A stretch of 64,000 bases of DNA from Leeuwenhoekiella aestuarii (GCF_004104055.1 NZ_QOVJ01000001.1:62001-126000); one strand, 5' to 3'. Numbered from the stretch's first letter, positions 36,472 to 46,450 are shown. A program made the numbers and translations. Notes: generated by a model from the letters alone, not told the origin.

Positions 36472-36486
36472 GTGACCCCGGAGGGA
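36472..36486 (+). repeat. right attachment core (attR) in the tRNA 3' end
   Basis: Identical to the left core. It covers the acceptor 3' strand and part of the T-stem of the tRNA, so integration keeps the gene whole. Confidence 0.85.
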
Positions 36487-36546
36487 TTCAAACCCCCAAC
36501 CCTCAGAGCCGAAATCTGATGCGCTATTCAGTTGCGCCACGGAGCC
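36473..36546 (-). tRNA. tRNA-Arg(UCG)
   Basis: Folding by eye gives a full cloverleaf. The acceptor GGCTCCG pairs with CGGGGTC (two G-T pairs) plus discriminator A. The D-stem is GCGC/GCGC. The anticodon stem is TCAGA/TCTGA with loop TTTCGGC, so the anticodon is UCG for arginine CGA (and other CGN). The T-stem is GGGGG/CCCTC with loop TTTGAAT. The CCA end is not encoded. The gene is the integration target of the element. Confidence 0.92.
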
Positions 36547-36594
36547 CTTTTCAGTTTTACAACAGGACTGAAAACCTGTCTATTTTGCTTAAAG

Positions 36595-37044
36595 CTAAGC
36601 TAATTTCTTTTTAACTATTGTAGAAATGGTTTTACCATCTGCTTTACCTGCTAGTTCGCCAGAGGCCATTCCCATCACTTTCCCCATATCTTGCATTCCG
36701 CTTGCGCCGGTCTTTTCGATAATGGCAACTACAACTTTTTCTATCTCTTCTTCACTAAGTTGCTCTGGCAAAAATTGCTCTATTACAGACGCCTGAGCCA
36801 ACTCTTCCTCAGCCATTTCTTCACGACCTTGCTCCTGATAAATTACAGCGCTATCTTTGCGTTGCTTTACCAATTTCTGAAGCAATTTTATCTCATCATC
36901 TTCAGACAACTCTGCTGCAGCTCCACTTTCGGTTTGAGCAGTCAAAATAGCAGATTTTACTGCTCGTAAAGATGCTAAGGCATTTTGATCTTTTGCCTTC
37001 ATTGCAGCTTTCATAGCTATCATAACCTCTGTCTGTAAACTCAT
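36595..37044 (-). CDS. GatB/YqeY domain protein
   Basis: The 149 residues match the YqeY family, related to the C-terminal tRNA-binding part of amidotransferase subunit GatB. Typical features are AMKAKDQNALASLRAVKSAI, a coiled helical middle, and the C-terminal block MGKVMGMASGELAGKADGKT. The exact function is not established. It follows the ftsZ terminator, so it has its own promoter. Confidence 0.9.
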   Translation of the reverse strand: MSLQTEVMIAMKAAMKAKDQNALASLRAVKSAILTAQTESGAAAELSEDDEIKLLQKLVKQRKDSAVIYQEQGREEMAEEELAQASVIEQFLPEQLSEEEIEKVVVAIIEKTGASGMQDMGKVMGMASGELAGKADGKTISTIVKKKLA

Positions 37045-37161
37045 GACCTCATTGATTTTTTCGGAGAGCGAATATAGCCAAAATAAGCTTTTAACACCAC
37101 ATATTTAATCAAAATAAAAGCTCAGAATTTTTTATAACAAATCTAAATCTATCCAAAAAAA

Positions 37162-37195
37162 AGAAAGGCCGATAGTTCTCACCACCGGCCTTTCT
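37162..37195 (-). terminator. terminator of the dcw cluster
   Basis: AGAAAGGCCG at 37162-37171 pairs with CGGCCTTTCT at 37186-37195 with a 14-base loop. On the leftward strand eight T residues follow. It is a strong intrinsic terminator 19 bases after ftsZ. Confidence 0.9.
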
Positions 37196-37213
37196 ACGTC
37201 TGATTTTTACTAA

Positions 37214-39283
37214 CTAATCGACATTATCATGTAAGAATGAATTGTTTCTACGCAATTGTATCTCATCATTTTCATCTGTACTCAATGAAGTGCGAGAGAT
37301 ATTACCCTTCGCATTTGGATTTTCATCTAGATTTACTCCCATACGTTTATAAGCAGGCTGCTTTTCTATCTCGTCTATACGCGACTGATTGTTATGAAAT
37401 TTGTAGTTAAACTCCTTCATCATACGTCTGCGCTCTGCCGCACGTTCTGTAAGCAATTGAGAAATTGGCGTATTCATAGGATTCTCATCCTCTTCACTGA
37501 CTCCTGTTTCTTCCTTTTTAACGGGTTCTACAACCTTATGCTCAAAAGCAATTTCTTCTTCTTTCACTTTAGGTTGAGGTTGTGCTTTCTGTGCTGGTTT
37601 AGCAGTATTTAAATGATCTTCCATTTCCATGTAATCATCCAGACTGTAACGCTTTTCTCCTTTTTCATTCACTTCGGTAATCGAAACAATTTCTACAGGA
37701 TTATTCACCTCTATCTCGTTGATATCATCATCTAAACTGTAAACGACTTCTTCCTCTTCAGATTTTTCAATTGGTTTCTTATGCTGAAACTCTTTCTTTT
37801 CTGACTTTTCTGGGGTTGAATCATTTAAGGGAAGATCAAAAGACAATGTAAATTGTTCTTCTTCCTCCTGATCAAAAAGATTTATTTGTGGCTCATCTGC
37901 AGGATCTTCTACACTTACAATTTTGAAGTCATCTTCATCTACATAAGTGTCTTCTACCTCTTCATAGCTGGTATAATCAAGAACTTCCTCATAAACCACC
38001 TGAAGATTTCTAATGAGATCTGTAGTAGGTATAAGATTCATCTGATTTTTTTTCACTTCAGCTTGCGGCTTTTTTGCTTCAGGCTTCGGTTTATTTACCA
38101 TCAGATCCATAGGATCATCACTATCATCTAGTGTATGTACAATAGGTTTAACTTCCGGTTCAGACTCCTCTTTTTTTGGAGCAGTGTCAAAATTCAATTT
38201 TCCACCAGTACTTTTGGGAGAAAGATCGTGTTGCGCACGTTGCTCGTCTTCAAGTGTATGGATAATCTTTTTTGTTTCGGTATTAACGATCTCATTTTGC
38301 TGCTCTACATTAAAACCCGTAGCAATAATGGTTACCGAGATCGCATCGCCTAAGCTTTCTTCTTCACCTACACCCATAATGATGTTAGCACTGTGACCGG
38401 CTTCATCTTGGATGTGATCGTTGATCTCTCCTATTTCATCAATTGTAATTTCTTCGGTTCCCGAAACGATAAGCAACAATACGTTTTTGGCTCCTGTAAT
38501 TTTATTATCATTCAATAATGGAGAGTCTAATGCTTTTCTAATGGCATCCTGAGCACGACTGCCACCGCTTGCATTAGCACTACCCATAATTGCAGTACCA
38601 CTATTACTTAAAACTGTTTTTGCATCTCTAAGGTCAATGTTTTGTGTATAGTGATGTGTTATAACTTCTGCAATACCTCTAGATGCAGTTGCAAGTACTT
38701 CATCTGCTTTGCTAAAACCTGCTTTAAAACCAAGATTACCATATACTTCACGTAGTTTATTGTTGTTTATAACAATAAGAGAATCTACATGAGAACGCAA
38801 TCTTTCTACACCAAGCTGAGCCTGCTCGTTACGCATCTTACCTTCAAACTGAAACGGGATTGTCACAATACCTACGGTAAGCACATCCATCTCTTTTGAC
38901 ATTTTAGCAATCACAGGTGCAGCTCCCGTACCGGTACCTCCACCCATCCCGGCAGTAATAAAAACCATTTTAGTGTTGGTGCCCAACATCTGTTTGATGT
39001 CTTCTGAGCTTTCTATAGCAGCCTTTTCTCCCACTTCTGGGTTTGCTCCTGCTCCTAGTCCTTCTGTCAGGCTCACACCCAACTGAATACGTATAGGTAC
39101 AGGACTGTTTTCTAATGCTTGTGAATCTGTATTGCAGACCACAAAGTCTACACCTTTAATCCCTTGGCTAAACATATGATTGATGGCATTGCTACCACCA
39201 CCGCCTACGCCAATTACCTTAATTACGTTGCTCTGATTTTTTGGTAAATCAAACGAGATGTTTTCAAAATCTGTGTTGCTCAT
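37214..39283 (-). CDS. ftsZ: cell division protein FtsZ
   Basis: FtsZ polymerises with GTP to form the division ring. The tubulin signature GMGGGTGTGAAPV lies near residue 107, with GVGGGGSNAIN near residue 27 at the N-terminus. The GTPase and C-terminal domains end near residue 325. A very long, acidic, low-complexity tail of about 360 residues follows, and total length is 689, long even for Bacteroidota. The tail contains repeated Glu/Lys-rich stretches such as LDDSDDPMDLM. The gene ends the dcw cluster. Confidence 0.97.
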   Translation of the reverse strand: MSNTDFENISFDLPKNQSNVIKVIGVGGGGSNAINHMFSQGIKGVDFVVCNTDSQALENSPVPIRIQLGVSLTEGLGAGANPEVGEKAAIESSEDIKQMLGTNTKMVFITAGMGGGTGTGAAPVIAKMSKEMDVLTVGIVTIPFQFEGKMRNEQAQLGVERLRSHVDSLIVINNNKLREVYGNLGFKAGFSKADEVLATASRGIAEVITHHYTQNIDLRDAKTVLSNSGTAIMGSANASGGSRAQDAIRKALDSPLLNDNKITGAKNVLLLIVSGTEEITIDEIGEINDHIQDEAGHSANIIMGVGEEESLGDAISVTIIATGFNVEQQNEIVNTETKKIIHTLEDEQRAQHDLSPKSTGGKLNFDTAPKKEESEPEVKPIVHTLDDSDDPMDLMVNKPKPEAKKPQAEVKKNQMNLIPTTDLIRNLQVVYEEVLDYTSYEEVEDTYVDEDDFKIVSVEDPADEPQINLFDQEEEEQFTLSFDLPLNDSTPEKSEKKEFQHKKPIEKSEEEEVVYSLDDDINEIEVNNPVEIVSITEVNEKGEKRYSLDDYMEMEDHLNTAKPAQKAQPQPKVKEEEIAFEHKVVEPVKKEETGVSEEDENPMNTPISQLLTERAAERRRMMKEFNYKFHNNQSRIDEIEKQPAYKRMGVNLDENPNAKGNISRTSLSTDENDEIQLRRNNSFLHDNVD

Positions 39284-39378
39284 AATATTTCGTTTTACCG
39301 GTTTTTGCTATTGGTTTTCTTTTTCAATTTCAGAGATAAAAATCAGATCTTCATCTCGTCGGTTCTTTTTTTTTTAAT

Positions 39379-40719
39379 CTATTCTGCGTTGTCTAAAAAG
39401 TCTTTAAACTTTTCTGCCCAAGTATCAAAAATGCTTTTACGCACTTTTTTCTCTTTAGGCTGCTCGGTTTCCTGCTCATCATCAGAAGTTATCTCTGGTT
39501 CTGGTGCAGGTTCTTCTTCTACAATTGCCGTGTCTTGCTGCGCTTCTGGCTCATCTGGACGGTGCTCGAGACTATTCATCACGAGACCTACTGCAGTCGC
39601 GTAAAGCGGACTCGTAGTTTCTGAATCACTGTCTCCTGCTAAATGCTCATTAGGATATCCTATACGCGTATCCATACCTGTTATGTATTCTACAAGTTGC
39701 TTAAGGTGTTTCAATTGTGACCCACCTCCCGTTAGCACAATCCCGGCAATTAATTTCTTTTTCTGCTCCTCATGACCATAATTTTTGATCTCGAGATAAA
39801 CCTGTTCTACAATCTCAACGACCCGTGCGTGAATGATTTTTGAAAGGTTTTTTAAGGTTATTTCTTTAGGCTCTCTACCGCGTAATCCCGGGATTGAAAC
39901 AATTTCATTATCCTTGTTTTCTCCAGGCCAGGCAGAACCGAATTTTATTTTAAGCAGTTCAGCTTGCTTTTCGATAATACTGCAACCTTCTTTGATATCT
40001 TCAGTAATCACATTACCTCCAAATGGGATCACAGCTGTATGTCTAATGATTCCATCTTTAAAAATAGCGAGATCTGTAGTCCCCCCTCCAATATCAATCA
40101 AAGCAACACCCGCCTCTTTTTCTTCCTGACTTAAAACGGCATTAGCAGAAGCTAAAGGTTCTAAGGTTATCTTATCAAGATTAAGACCTGCGCTTTTTAC
40201 ACAACGACCTATATTTCTAATACTGCTCACCTGCCCTACCACTACGTGGAAATTCGCTTCAAGACGGCCACCATACATCCCGATAGGCTGTGTGATTTCG
40301 GCTTGACCATCTACTTTATACTCCTGTGGAAGTACGTGTATAATCTCTTCACCCGGAAGCATCACCAGTTTATGAACCTGATTACAAAGCATATCTATGT
40401 CTTTAGGACCTATAACCTGATCTGCATCTGCCCGTGTGATGTAATCGCTATGTTGCAAACTGCGTATGTGCTGACCAGCAATACCTACAACAACATCTTC
40501 AATCTTCATTCCCGAAACACTTTCTGCTTCTTGCACCGCCTGCTGTATAGACTGTATGGTTTGGGTAATATTATTTACCACCCCCCTGTGCACACCAAGA
40601 CTTTTAGATTTTCCGATACCCAGAATCTCTAATTTATGGTACTCGTTGTAGCGCCCTATCATGGCAACAATTTTGGTTGTACCAATGTCAAGTCCTACTG
40701 CTATGTCTTTCTGCTCCAT
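39379..40719 (-). CDS. ftsA: cell division protein FtsA
   Basis: FtsA is an actin-like ATPase that links FtsZ to the membrane and recruits late division proteins. The first ATP-binding block is IAVGLDIGTTKIVAMIG; the second is ALIDIGGGTTDLAIF; a third, AGIVLTGGGSQLKHL, follows near residue 330. The 446 residues end in a Glu-rich spacer and an amphipathic C-terminal helix (KSIFDTWAEKFKDFLDNAE) that would bind the membrane. It lies 95 bases before ftsZ. Confidence 0.96.
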   Translation of the reverse strand: MEQKDIAVGLDIGTTKIVAMIGRYNEYHKLEILGIGKSKSLGVHRGVVNNITQTIQSIQQAVQEAESVSGMKIEDVVVGIAGQHIRSLQHSDYITRADADQVIGPKDIDMLCNQVHKLVMLPGEEIIHVLPQEYKVDGQAEITQPIGMYGGRLEANFHVVVGQVSSIRNIGRCVKSAGLNLDKITLEPLASANAVLSQEEKEAGVALIDIGGGTTDLAIFKDGIIRHTAVIPFGGNVITEDIKEGCSIIEKQAELLKIKFGSAWPGENKDNEIVSIPGLRGREPKEITLKNLSKIIHARVVEIVEQVYLEIKNYGHEEQKKKLIAGIVLTGGGSQLKHLKQLVEYITGMDTRIGYPNEHLAGDSDSETTSPLYATAVGLVMNSLEHRPDEPEAQQDTAIVEEEPAPEPEITSDDEQETEQPKEKKVRKSIFDTWAEKFKDFLDNAE

Positions 40720-40722
40720 AAC

Positions 40723-41439
40723 TTAAATTTTTGTCCCTACAACCTGACCATCAAATCGTAAATCAACGATTTTGTATGCCGAGAGACTATTGTCTTTAAT
40801 CGCTTTCTGGTAGAAGGCTTTGTAGTTTGCAAACTTGCTTTGCAGATCTTTAACCTTACCTAATTTGATTTTATAGTTTAAAACCCGTGGAGTTAAACTG
40901 TAATCACCAGTTCTATTTCTAGAAATCCCCACCACTTGTTTTGCAAGCAACGGGTCTTGTTGTATATAATTTAAAAGTGGGTATACCTCATCAATCTGGT
41001 CGTTCTGCAAACCATCTATAATAGGCACCCGTGCTGAATAATTAGAAGACAAAGGCATTGCAGCTCCCTGCTCATCTATATAAAAAGGTTTTTGAGCCTG
41101 TACCCGCGCAAGAGGTTTTCTTTGTTTTACTGTTACTCCTACGACTCCATCTAGCGTGAGGTAAACATCTGCATCAGCGATCATCGCATGGGAATCTAAC
41201 AGCTCTTCAAGCTTATTCAAATCTAGAATTTCTTTAACCTGTCCCTCGAGGGCTTTCTCATTTTGTATCAACAATTTATCAACCGTTTCAGCGGTTATAA
41301 AAAGGTTGGCACCCGCCTCAAAATGCACGGATACATCTTTTACAGTTCGTTGTGCATTACGCCGATGCGAAAAAGCAACCAAAAGCAAAGTCACTAAGAC
41401 TAAACCAATCATTCTTATGTAAAACCAATTAATCTTCAT
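40723..41439 (-). CDS. ftsQ: cell division protein FtsQ/DivIB
   Basis: The 238 residues have a short cytoplasmic end, one membrane helix (MIGLVLVTLLLVAFS) and a periplasmic part with a POTRA-like domain and beta domain, as in FtsQ. It connects early and late division proteins. Its ATG overlaps the murC stop by 4 bases (ATGA) and it ends 3 bases before ftsA. The sequence is divergent from proteobacterial FtsQ, as is usual in this phylum. Confidence 0.85.
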   Translation of the reverse strand: MKINWFYIRMIGLVLVTLLLVAFSHRRNAQRTVKDVSVHFEAGANLFITAETVDKLLIQNEKALEGQVKEILDLNKLEELLDSHAMIADADVYLTLDGVVGVTVKQRKPLARVQAQKPFYIDEQGAAMPLSSNYSARVPIIDGLQNDQIDEVYPLLNYIQQDPLLAKQVVGISRNRTGDYSLTPRVLNYKIKLGKVKDLQSKFANYKAFYQKAIKDNSLSAYKIVDLRFDGQVVGTKI

Positions 41440-42785
41440 CGCTTCAGATTTTTGGTTATTTTTAAAATCTCTTCTCCAATATCTCCTGCACCCATCATCA
41501 CTTTTATGCTCGCCTTTGAAGCCTCCATTTTTTCTTGCAATACTGCTTTCGTCACGACTTCTTTTCGCGTAAGAGGAATCAAGCCCAACAACTTTTGAGA
41601 CGTTATCCCATCAATAGGTTCTTCTCTAGCTGGATAAATATCGAGTAACAACAACTCATCAAACTGCGCTAAACTCGCTGCAAAATCCTGCATAAAATCT
41701 CGTGTCCTGCTATACAAATGGGGCTGAAAAACAGCTAACACTCGCTTGTTAGGATACATCTCACGCACCGCACTATGCACCGCATCAATCTCTGTGGGAT
41801 GGTGCGCATAATCATCAATTAAAACCTCGTCGTCTGTCTTAATTCTATAGGTAAATCTGCGATTAACACCCTTAAATGCGAATAGTGCTTTGGCAAGCTT
41901 ATCGGCAGGGCAGCCGTACTGTAAAGCCATTGCCAAAGCCGTAATCGCATTAGACAAATTATGTCTACCTGGCAGGTTAAGCACTAAATCTTTAAGCAGC
42001 CCATCAGGATGTTTTAAATCAAAATGATAAGCGCCATTTCCTATTTTTATATTTAAAGCTGCATACACAGCCTCATCTTCTAAGCCTATTGTTATTCCAT
42101 CTAGCGGTAAACCGTTTTTTACAAACAGCACTCCGTCTTCTTGTACTTGAGCCGCAAAATCCCGGAAACTTTGTTGTAAAGCTTCGGCATCTCCATAAAT
42201 ATCCAAGTGATCAGCATCCATGGAAGTGATCGCTGCTATATTAGGAAACAGCTGCATAAAGGAGCGATCAAACTCATCTGCTTCAACCACTACAATCTCT
42301 TCTCCTTGCTGAATCAAATTACTCTGGTAATTCTCTGCAATACCGCCTAAAAATGCAGTAACCGGTAAATCACACGAAGCCATAAGGTGTCCCAGCATGG
42401 CACTCGTTGTTGTCTTACCGTGAGTCCCGGCAACAGCCAAACAGTATTTCTGCTGCGTTAACCAACCCAAAACCTCTGCGCGCTTTTTAACCAAAAAACC
42501 TTCGGCTAAATAATACTGATATGCACTGTGATTTTTAGGCACTGCCGGCGTATAAACCACCAGTGTATTTTCTTTATTTTTATATGTTGAAGGAACATCT
42601 TCAATTGAATCCCGGAACGAAATATCAATTCCTAAATCAGTTAAACCTTCAGTAATCGTTGAAGCTGTTTTATCATAACCCGAAACCTGCTTGCCTGCCG
42701 CGTAAAAATACCGCGCCAGTGCACTCATCCCAATACCGCCAATGCCGATAAAGTATATATGTGATATGTTGTTTAGGTTATTCAA
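41436..42785 (-). CDS. murC: UDP-N-acetylmuramate-L-alanine ligase
   Basis: MurC adds L-Ala to UDP-MurNAc with ATP. The NAD-like N-terminal loop GIGGIGMSALAR, the P-loop AVAGTHGKTTTSAML and the C-terminal block DDYAHHPTEIDA are all intact. The 449-residue length is normal. It lies between murG (4 bases) and ftsQ (4-base overlap). Confidence 0.97.
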   Translation of the reverse strand: MNNLNNISHIYFIGIGGIGMSALARYFYAAGKQVSGYDKTASTITEGLTDLGIDISFRDSIEDVPSTYKNKENTLVVYTPAVPKNHSAYQYYLAEGFLVKKRAEVLGWLTQQKYCLAVAGTHGKTTTSAMLGHLMASCDLPVTAFLGGIAENYQSNLIQQGEEIVVVEADEFDRSFMQLFPNIAAITSMDADHLDIYGDAEALQQSFRDFAAQVQEDGVLFVKNGLPLDGITIGLEDEAVYAALNIKIGNGAYHFDLKHPDGLLKDLVLNLPGRHNLSNAITALAMALQYGCPADKLAKALFAFKGVNRRFTYRIKTDDEVLIDDYAHHPTEIDAVHSAVREMYPNKRVLAVFQPHLYSRTRDFMQDFAASLAQFDELLLLDIYPAREEPIDGITSQKLLGLIPLTRKEVVTKAVLQEKMEASKASIKVMMGAGDIGEEILKITKNLKR

Positions 42786-42789
42786 GGTA

Positions 42790-43881
42790 TTACTTCAATA
42801 ATTTTTCTACTTCGTTCACAATTTGTTGCGTTGCCTGAGGTAATGCTATTTTTTTAAAATTGGTTCCTAAAATTGCTTGCCGCTCTTCATCTTCAACCAA
42901 CTCTTTAAAGATCTCCTCAAACCGGTTTTCTAATTCCTTTTCTTTTAAAAGTATCGCCGCATCTTTTTCTACGATAGCTTCTGCATTTTTGGTCTGATGA
43001 TCTTCAGCTACATTAGGAGACGGAATAAAAATCACCGGCTTTCCTACTAATGCTAATTCAGATACAGAACCTGCACCTGCTCTGCTTATTATAATATCTG
43101 CAGCAGCATAGGCTAAATTCATCGTATCTATATACGGTAAGACCTGTACGTTTTCGGTTTTACTGTGCGTTTTGTATTCCTCAAAATACAATTGACCACT
43201 TTGCCAGATAACCTGTACGTTTTGATCTAAGATAAATTGTAATTCGTGGTCTATTAATTTATTTATCGCACGTGCCCCAAGACTTCCTCCCAGAATCAAA
43301 AGTGTTTTCTTTTGAGGCTTTAAACCATATTTAGTCAAGGCTTCTTCCCGGTTCTGATCAATAAAAATCAAATCCTGTCGCACGGGATTTCCGGTTTTTA
43401 TAATTTTTTCCTGCGGAAAGAATTGTTGCATCCCATCGTAAGCCACACAAATCTTTTGCACTTTTTTAGCCAACAGTTTATTGGTTATTCCTGCAAAACT
43501 ATTCTGCTCCTGAATCAATGCCGGTACGTTATAACGGGTCGCCATTTCCAATAAAGGCCCGCTTGCAAAACCACCAGTTCCTATAACAACGTCAGGTTTA
43601 AAACGACGAATGATCGTAGCCGATTTAAACAGGCTGCTTATCAACTTAAACGGAAACATCAGATTTGACCACGTCAACTTTCGTTGAATACCGGCTATCC
43701 AAAGCCCTTCAATTTTATAACCCGCTTTAGGAACTTTCTCCATCTCCATACGATCTTGCGAACCCACAAAAAGAAATTCCGCTTTCGGAAATTTTTCTTT
43801 GAGTGCATCTGCAATCGCAATCGCGGGGTAAATATGTCCCCCGGTTCCGCCGCCTGATAGTATGAATTTGTAATTCTTCAA
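42790..43881 (-). CDS. murG: UDP-GlcNAc:undecaprenyl-PP-MurNAc-pentapeptide GlcNAc transferase
   Basis: MurG adds GlcNAc to lipid I to make lipid II at the cytoplasmic face. The GT28 glycine-rich loop [12 protein letters not shown] is at the N-terminus, with the second loop [11 protein letters not shown] near residue 197 and the acceptor block [19 protein letters not shown] near residue 262. The length of 363 residues is normal. Confidence 0.97.
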   Translation of the reverse strand: MKNYKFILSGGGTGGHIYPAIAIADALKEKFPKAEFLFVGSQDRMEMEKVPKAGYKIEGLWIAGIQRKLTWSNLMFPFKLISSLFKSATIIRRFKPDVVIGTGGFASGPLLEMATRYNVPALIQEQNSFAGITNKLLAKKVQKICVAYDGMQQFFPQEKIIKTGNPVRQDLIFIDQNREEALTKYGLKPQKKTLLILGGSLGARAINKLIDHELQFILDQNVQVIWQSGQLYFEEYKTHSKTENVQVLPYIDTMNLAYAAADIIISRAGAGSVSELALVGKPVIFIPSPNVAEDHQTKNAEAIVEKDAAILLKEKELENRFEEIFKELVEDEERQAILGTNFKKIALPQATQQIVNEVEKLLK

Positions 43882-43901
43882 ATTGCCTTATATAAATTCT
43901 A

Positions 43902-45104
43902 TTAAATCGCTTCGCTTAAAATATCAAGCGGGTTCATCTCTTCTTCCTCCTTCGCTTTTACTTCTTCTCGTTTGACACTTACGCTCAACACAATTCCTAT
44001 CGCCAAACATGTCATCCAGATTGAAGTCCCCCCACTACTTACCAATGGTAAGGTTTGTCCTGTCACCGGAAATAGCTCTACAGCAACAGCCATATTGATC
44101 AATGCCTGAAAAATGATGGGCAACCCAACACCGATGGCTGCCAACTTTCCGAAAACAGTAGTTGCTTTATTAGCGACAACGAGTATTCTAAACAATAAAA
44201 GCAAGTACATCAATAACAACATCAGCCCGCCTATCAATCCCCATTCTTCAACAATGATTGCATAAATAAAATCTGAAGATGACTGTGGCAAGAAGTTTTT
44301 CTGAACACTTTTACCGGGACCCAATCCTGTTAAACCTCCTGTAGCAATTGCTATTTTTGCTTTTTCGATCTGATAATCACCTTCACTGTCCTCGTCATCC
44401 GCAAAACTATCTATACGACTCATCCAGGTATCCACACGGTTTGGAAACACTCCCGGAAATGCTTTTGCTGCGAGCACAAACAGCGTGAGCGCCAGTAGAC
44501 CGGTCGCAACGATAATCCCTATATATTTTAATGGATAACCTCCCATAAAAACCAGTGTCAAAACCATTACAAAAATGATCGCAGTGGTTGAAAAGTTGGC
44601 AGGAAGTATCAAGCCCAAAATCAAAGCTACAGGCACCCAAAGCGGAAGAATACTTTCTTTAAAGGTTATCGTTTTATCTTTAATTTTTGTCAGATAGCGC
44701 GCGATATAAATCATCAACACTACAGAAGCTAACGTAGAGGTCTGAAACGTGATTCCCACAAACGGAACTTTGATCCATCTACTCGCGTTGGCACCATCAA
44801 TAGTTGTCCCTTGCGCCATTGTGATTAAAAGCAAAATGAACACAATAGGGATTCCTATTATAGATAAGCCTTTAAAATAATGTGAAGGCACTTTATGCAC
44901 CCCATAAATGATTGCAAAACCTAATACCAAATGCATAAAATGGCGTACCAAAAAAGGAAGCGTATCCCCATTTCCATATAAGTAGGCAAGATTACTACTC
45001 GCACTAAAAACCGGCAAAAACGAGAACAAAGCTAAAAAGGCAGTAATCGCCCAGATCGCCCGATCTCCTTTTAATGTGGTAAATATGTTTTTGGTCTTAC
45101 TCAA
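43902..45104 (-). CDS. ftsW: peptidoglycan glycosyltransferase FtsW
   Basis: FtsW is the SEDS-family polymerase of septal lipid II, working with FtsI. The 400 residues hold about ten membrane helices. Family motifs include GLTGLGPGKSVQKNFLPQSS, DFIYAIIVEEWGLIGG and TGQTLPLVSSGGTSIW near the C-terminus, with a short acidic tail. It lies between murD (11 bases) and murG. Confidence 0.95.
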   Translation of the reverse strand: MSKTKNIFTTLKGDRAIWAITAFLALFSFLPVFSASSNLAYLYGNGDTLPFLVRHFMHLVLGFAIIYGVHKVPSHYFKGLSIIGIPIVFILLLITMAQGTTIDGANASRWIKVPFVGITFQTSTLASVVLMIYIARYLTKIKDKTITFKESILPLWVPVALILGLILPANFSTTAIIFVMVLTLVFMGGYPLKYIGIIVATGLLALTLFVLAAKAFPGVFPNRVDTWMSRIDSFADDEDSEGDYQIEKAKIAIATGGLTGLGPGKSVQKNFLPQSSSDFIYAIIVEEWGLIGGLMLLLMYLLLLFRILVVANKATTVFGKLAAIGVGLPIIFQALINMAVAVELFPVTGQTLPLVSSGGTSIWMTCLAIGIVLSVSVKREEVKAKEEEEMNPLDILSEAI

Positions 45105-45115
45105 CTAATTGATCT

Positions 45116-46450
45116 TTATAAATTGCGAACTGCTTCTTTAAACTGACGGCCACGATCTTCATAATTTTCAAAAAGATCAAAACTCGCACAGGCTGGTGAC
45201 AACAAAACATTATCTCCCTTTCCCGTAAGTTTGTAGGCGATTTTAACCGCTTCAGACATAGATTGTGTTTCAACTATGGTCTCTACCATTCCTGAAAAAT
45301 GATGCATCAACTTTGCGTTATCTACACCCAGACAAATGATCGCTTTTACTTTTTCATTTACTAAGGGAAACAAGTCTTTATAGTCATTTCCTTTATCAAC
45401 ACCACCTACAATCCAAACTGTAGGAGCGTTCATACTATCTAGCGCATAAAAAGTTGCGTTTACATTTGTGGCCTTAGAATCGTTGATATAAGACACATTA
45501 TTGATCTTCAAGACCTGCTCTAGGCGGTGTTCAACACCCTGAAAGCCTTCTAAAGATTCTCTAATCGTCGTCTTACGAATACTAAGCAACTTAGAAGCTG
45601 TTGAAGCTGCCATCGCATTCTTAGTGTTGTGAACCCCTTTAATCGCCAAATTTTTTGTTGACATCGTCATCGTTGTATCGTCAGTTATTATATTAATTTC
45701 TTCTTGAGCGTAATACGCTCCTTTTTTTAGTTTTTGTGAAATTGAAAAAGGCATCAATTGTGACCGCACCGGATGCTGCTCTAACCACTCTGTAATCACA
45801 GCATCGTCTGCATCATAAATGAGGTAATCATCTTCGGTTTGATTTTCCGCTATGCGGAATTTAGACCGAATGTAATTCTCAAATTTGTACTCGTAGCGAT
45901 CTAAGTGATCTGGCGTAATATTGGTTAGAATCGCGATATTCGGCGCAAAACGCTCTATACCATCTAACTGAAAACTACTAATCTCTAACGCATAGTAATC
46001 CTGATCATCTACCGCTACCCATTTTGCAAAACTGTCACCTATATTACCTGCAGCTACGCTTTTTAAACCCGCTTGCTTCAGCATATGCGCCACCAGCATT
46101 GTAGTCGTTGTTTTACCATTACTACCGGTAATCCCAACGAGTATAGCTTTTGTATATCGCGCTGCAAATTCAATCTCAGAAATCACAGAAACTCCCGCTT
46201 CTACCAACTTTTTTATGAGCGGTGCTTTATCAGGAATCCCCGGACTTTTCATCACAAGATCTGCATTGAGAATTTTAGCTTCGGTATGACCGCCATCTTC
46301 CCATTCAATTTCATAATCCTTAAGAACGTCGAGGTATTTTGGTTTTATCTTCCCGAAATCAGAAACAAAAACTTCAAATCCCTGCTTTTTACCTAAAATC
46401 GCGGTTCCTATTCCGCTCTCTCCACCACCCAAAATCACCAGCCGCTTCAT
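45116..46450 (-). CDS. murD: UDP-N-acetylmuramoyl-L-alanine-D-glutamate ligase
   Basis: MurD adds D-Glu to UDP-MurNAc-L-Ala. The N-terminal RLVILGGGESGIGTAIL loop, the P-loop GITGSNGKTTTTML and the C-terminal block YINDSKATNVNATFYAL are present. The 444 residues are normal length. It lies directly beside mraY with no gap. Confidence 0.97.
   Translation of the reverse strand: MKRLVILGGGESGIGTAILGKKQGFEVFVSDFGKIKPKYLDVLKDYEIEWEDGGHTEAKILNADLVMKSPGIPDKAPLIKKLVEAGVSVISEIEFAARYTKAILVGITGSNGKTTTTMLVAHMLKQAGLKSVAAGNIGDSFAKWVAVDDQDYYALEISSFQLDGIERFAPNIAILTNITPDHLDRYEYKFENYIRSKFRIAENQTEDDYLIYDADDAVITEWLEQHPVRSQLMPFSISQKLKKGAYYAQEEINIITDDTTMTMSTKNLAIKGVHNTKNAMAASTASKLLSIRKTTIRESLEGFQGVEHRLEQVLKINNVSYINDSKATNVNATFYALDSMNAPTVWIVGGVDKGNDYKDLFPLVNEKVKAIICLGVDNAKLMHHFSGMVETIVETQSMSEAVKIAYKLTGKGDNVLLSPACASFDLFENYEDRGRQFKEAVRNL

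Larger units (their letters stand above)
16047..36486. mobile_element. integrated phage-derived element at a tRNA-Arg gene
   Basis: A 15-bp direct repeat, GTGACCCCGGAGGGA, lies at 16047-16061 and 36472-36486; the right copy is the 3' end of tRNA-Arg(UCG). A tyrosine recombinase sits just inside the left end. The 20.4 kb between carries a repressor, excisionase-like protein, replication genes, portal, MuF-type protein, both terminase subunits, tape measure and a tail protein. No major capsid, prohead protease, tail tube, head-tail connector or lysis gene is recognisable. It is either a decayed prophage or a satellite-like element that borrows missing parts. Confidence 0.88.

Noticed and set aside
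44407-44640. Open frame within ftsW on the same strand
   Set aside because: It is a shifted frame inside an intact conserved gene.
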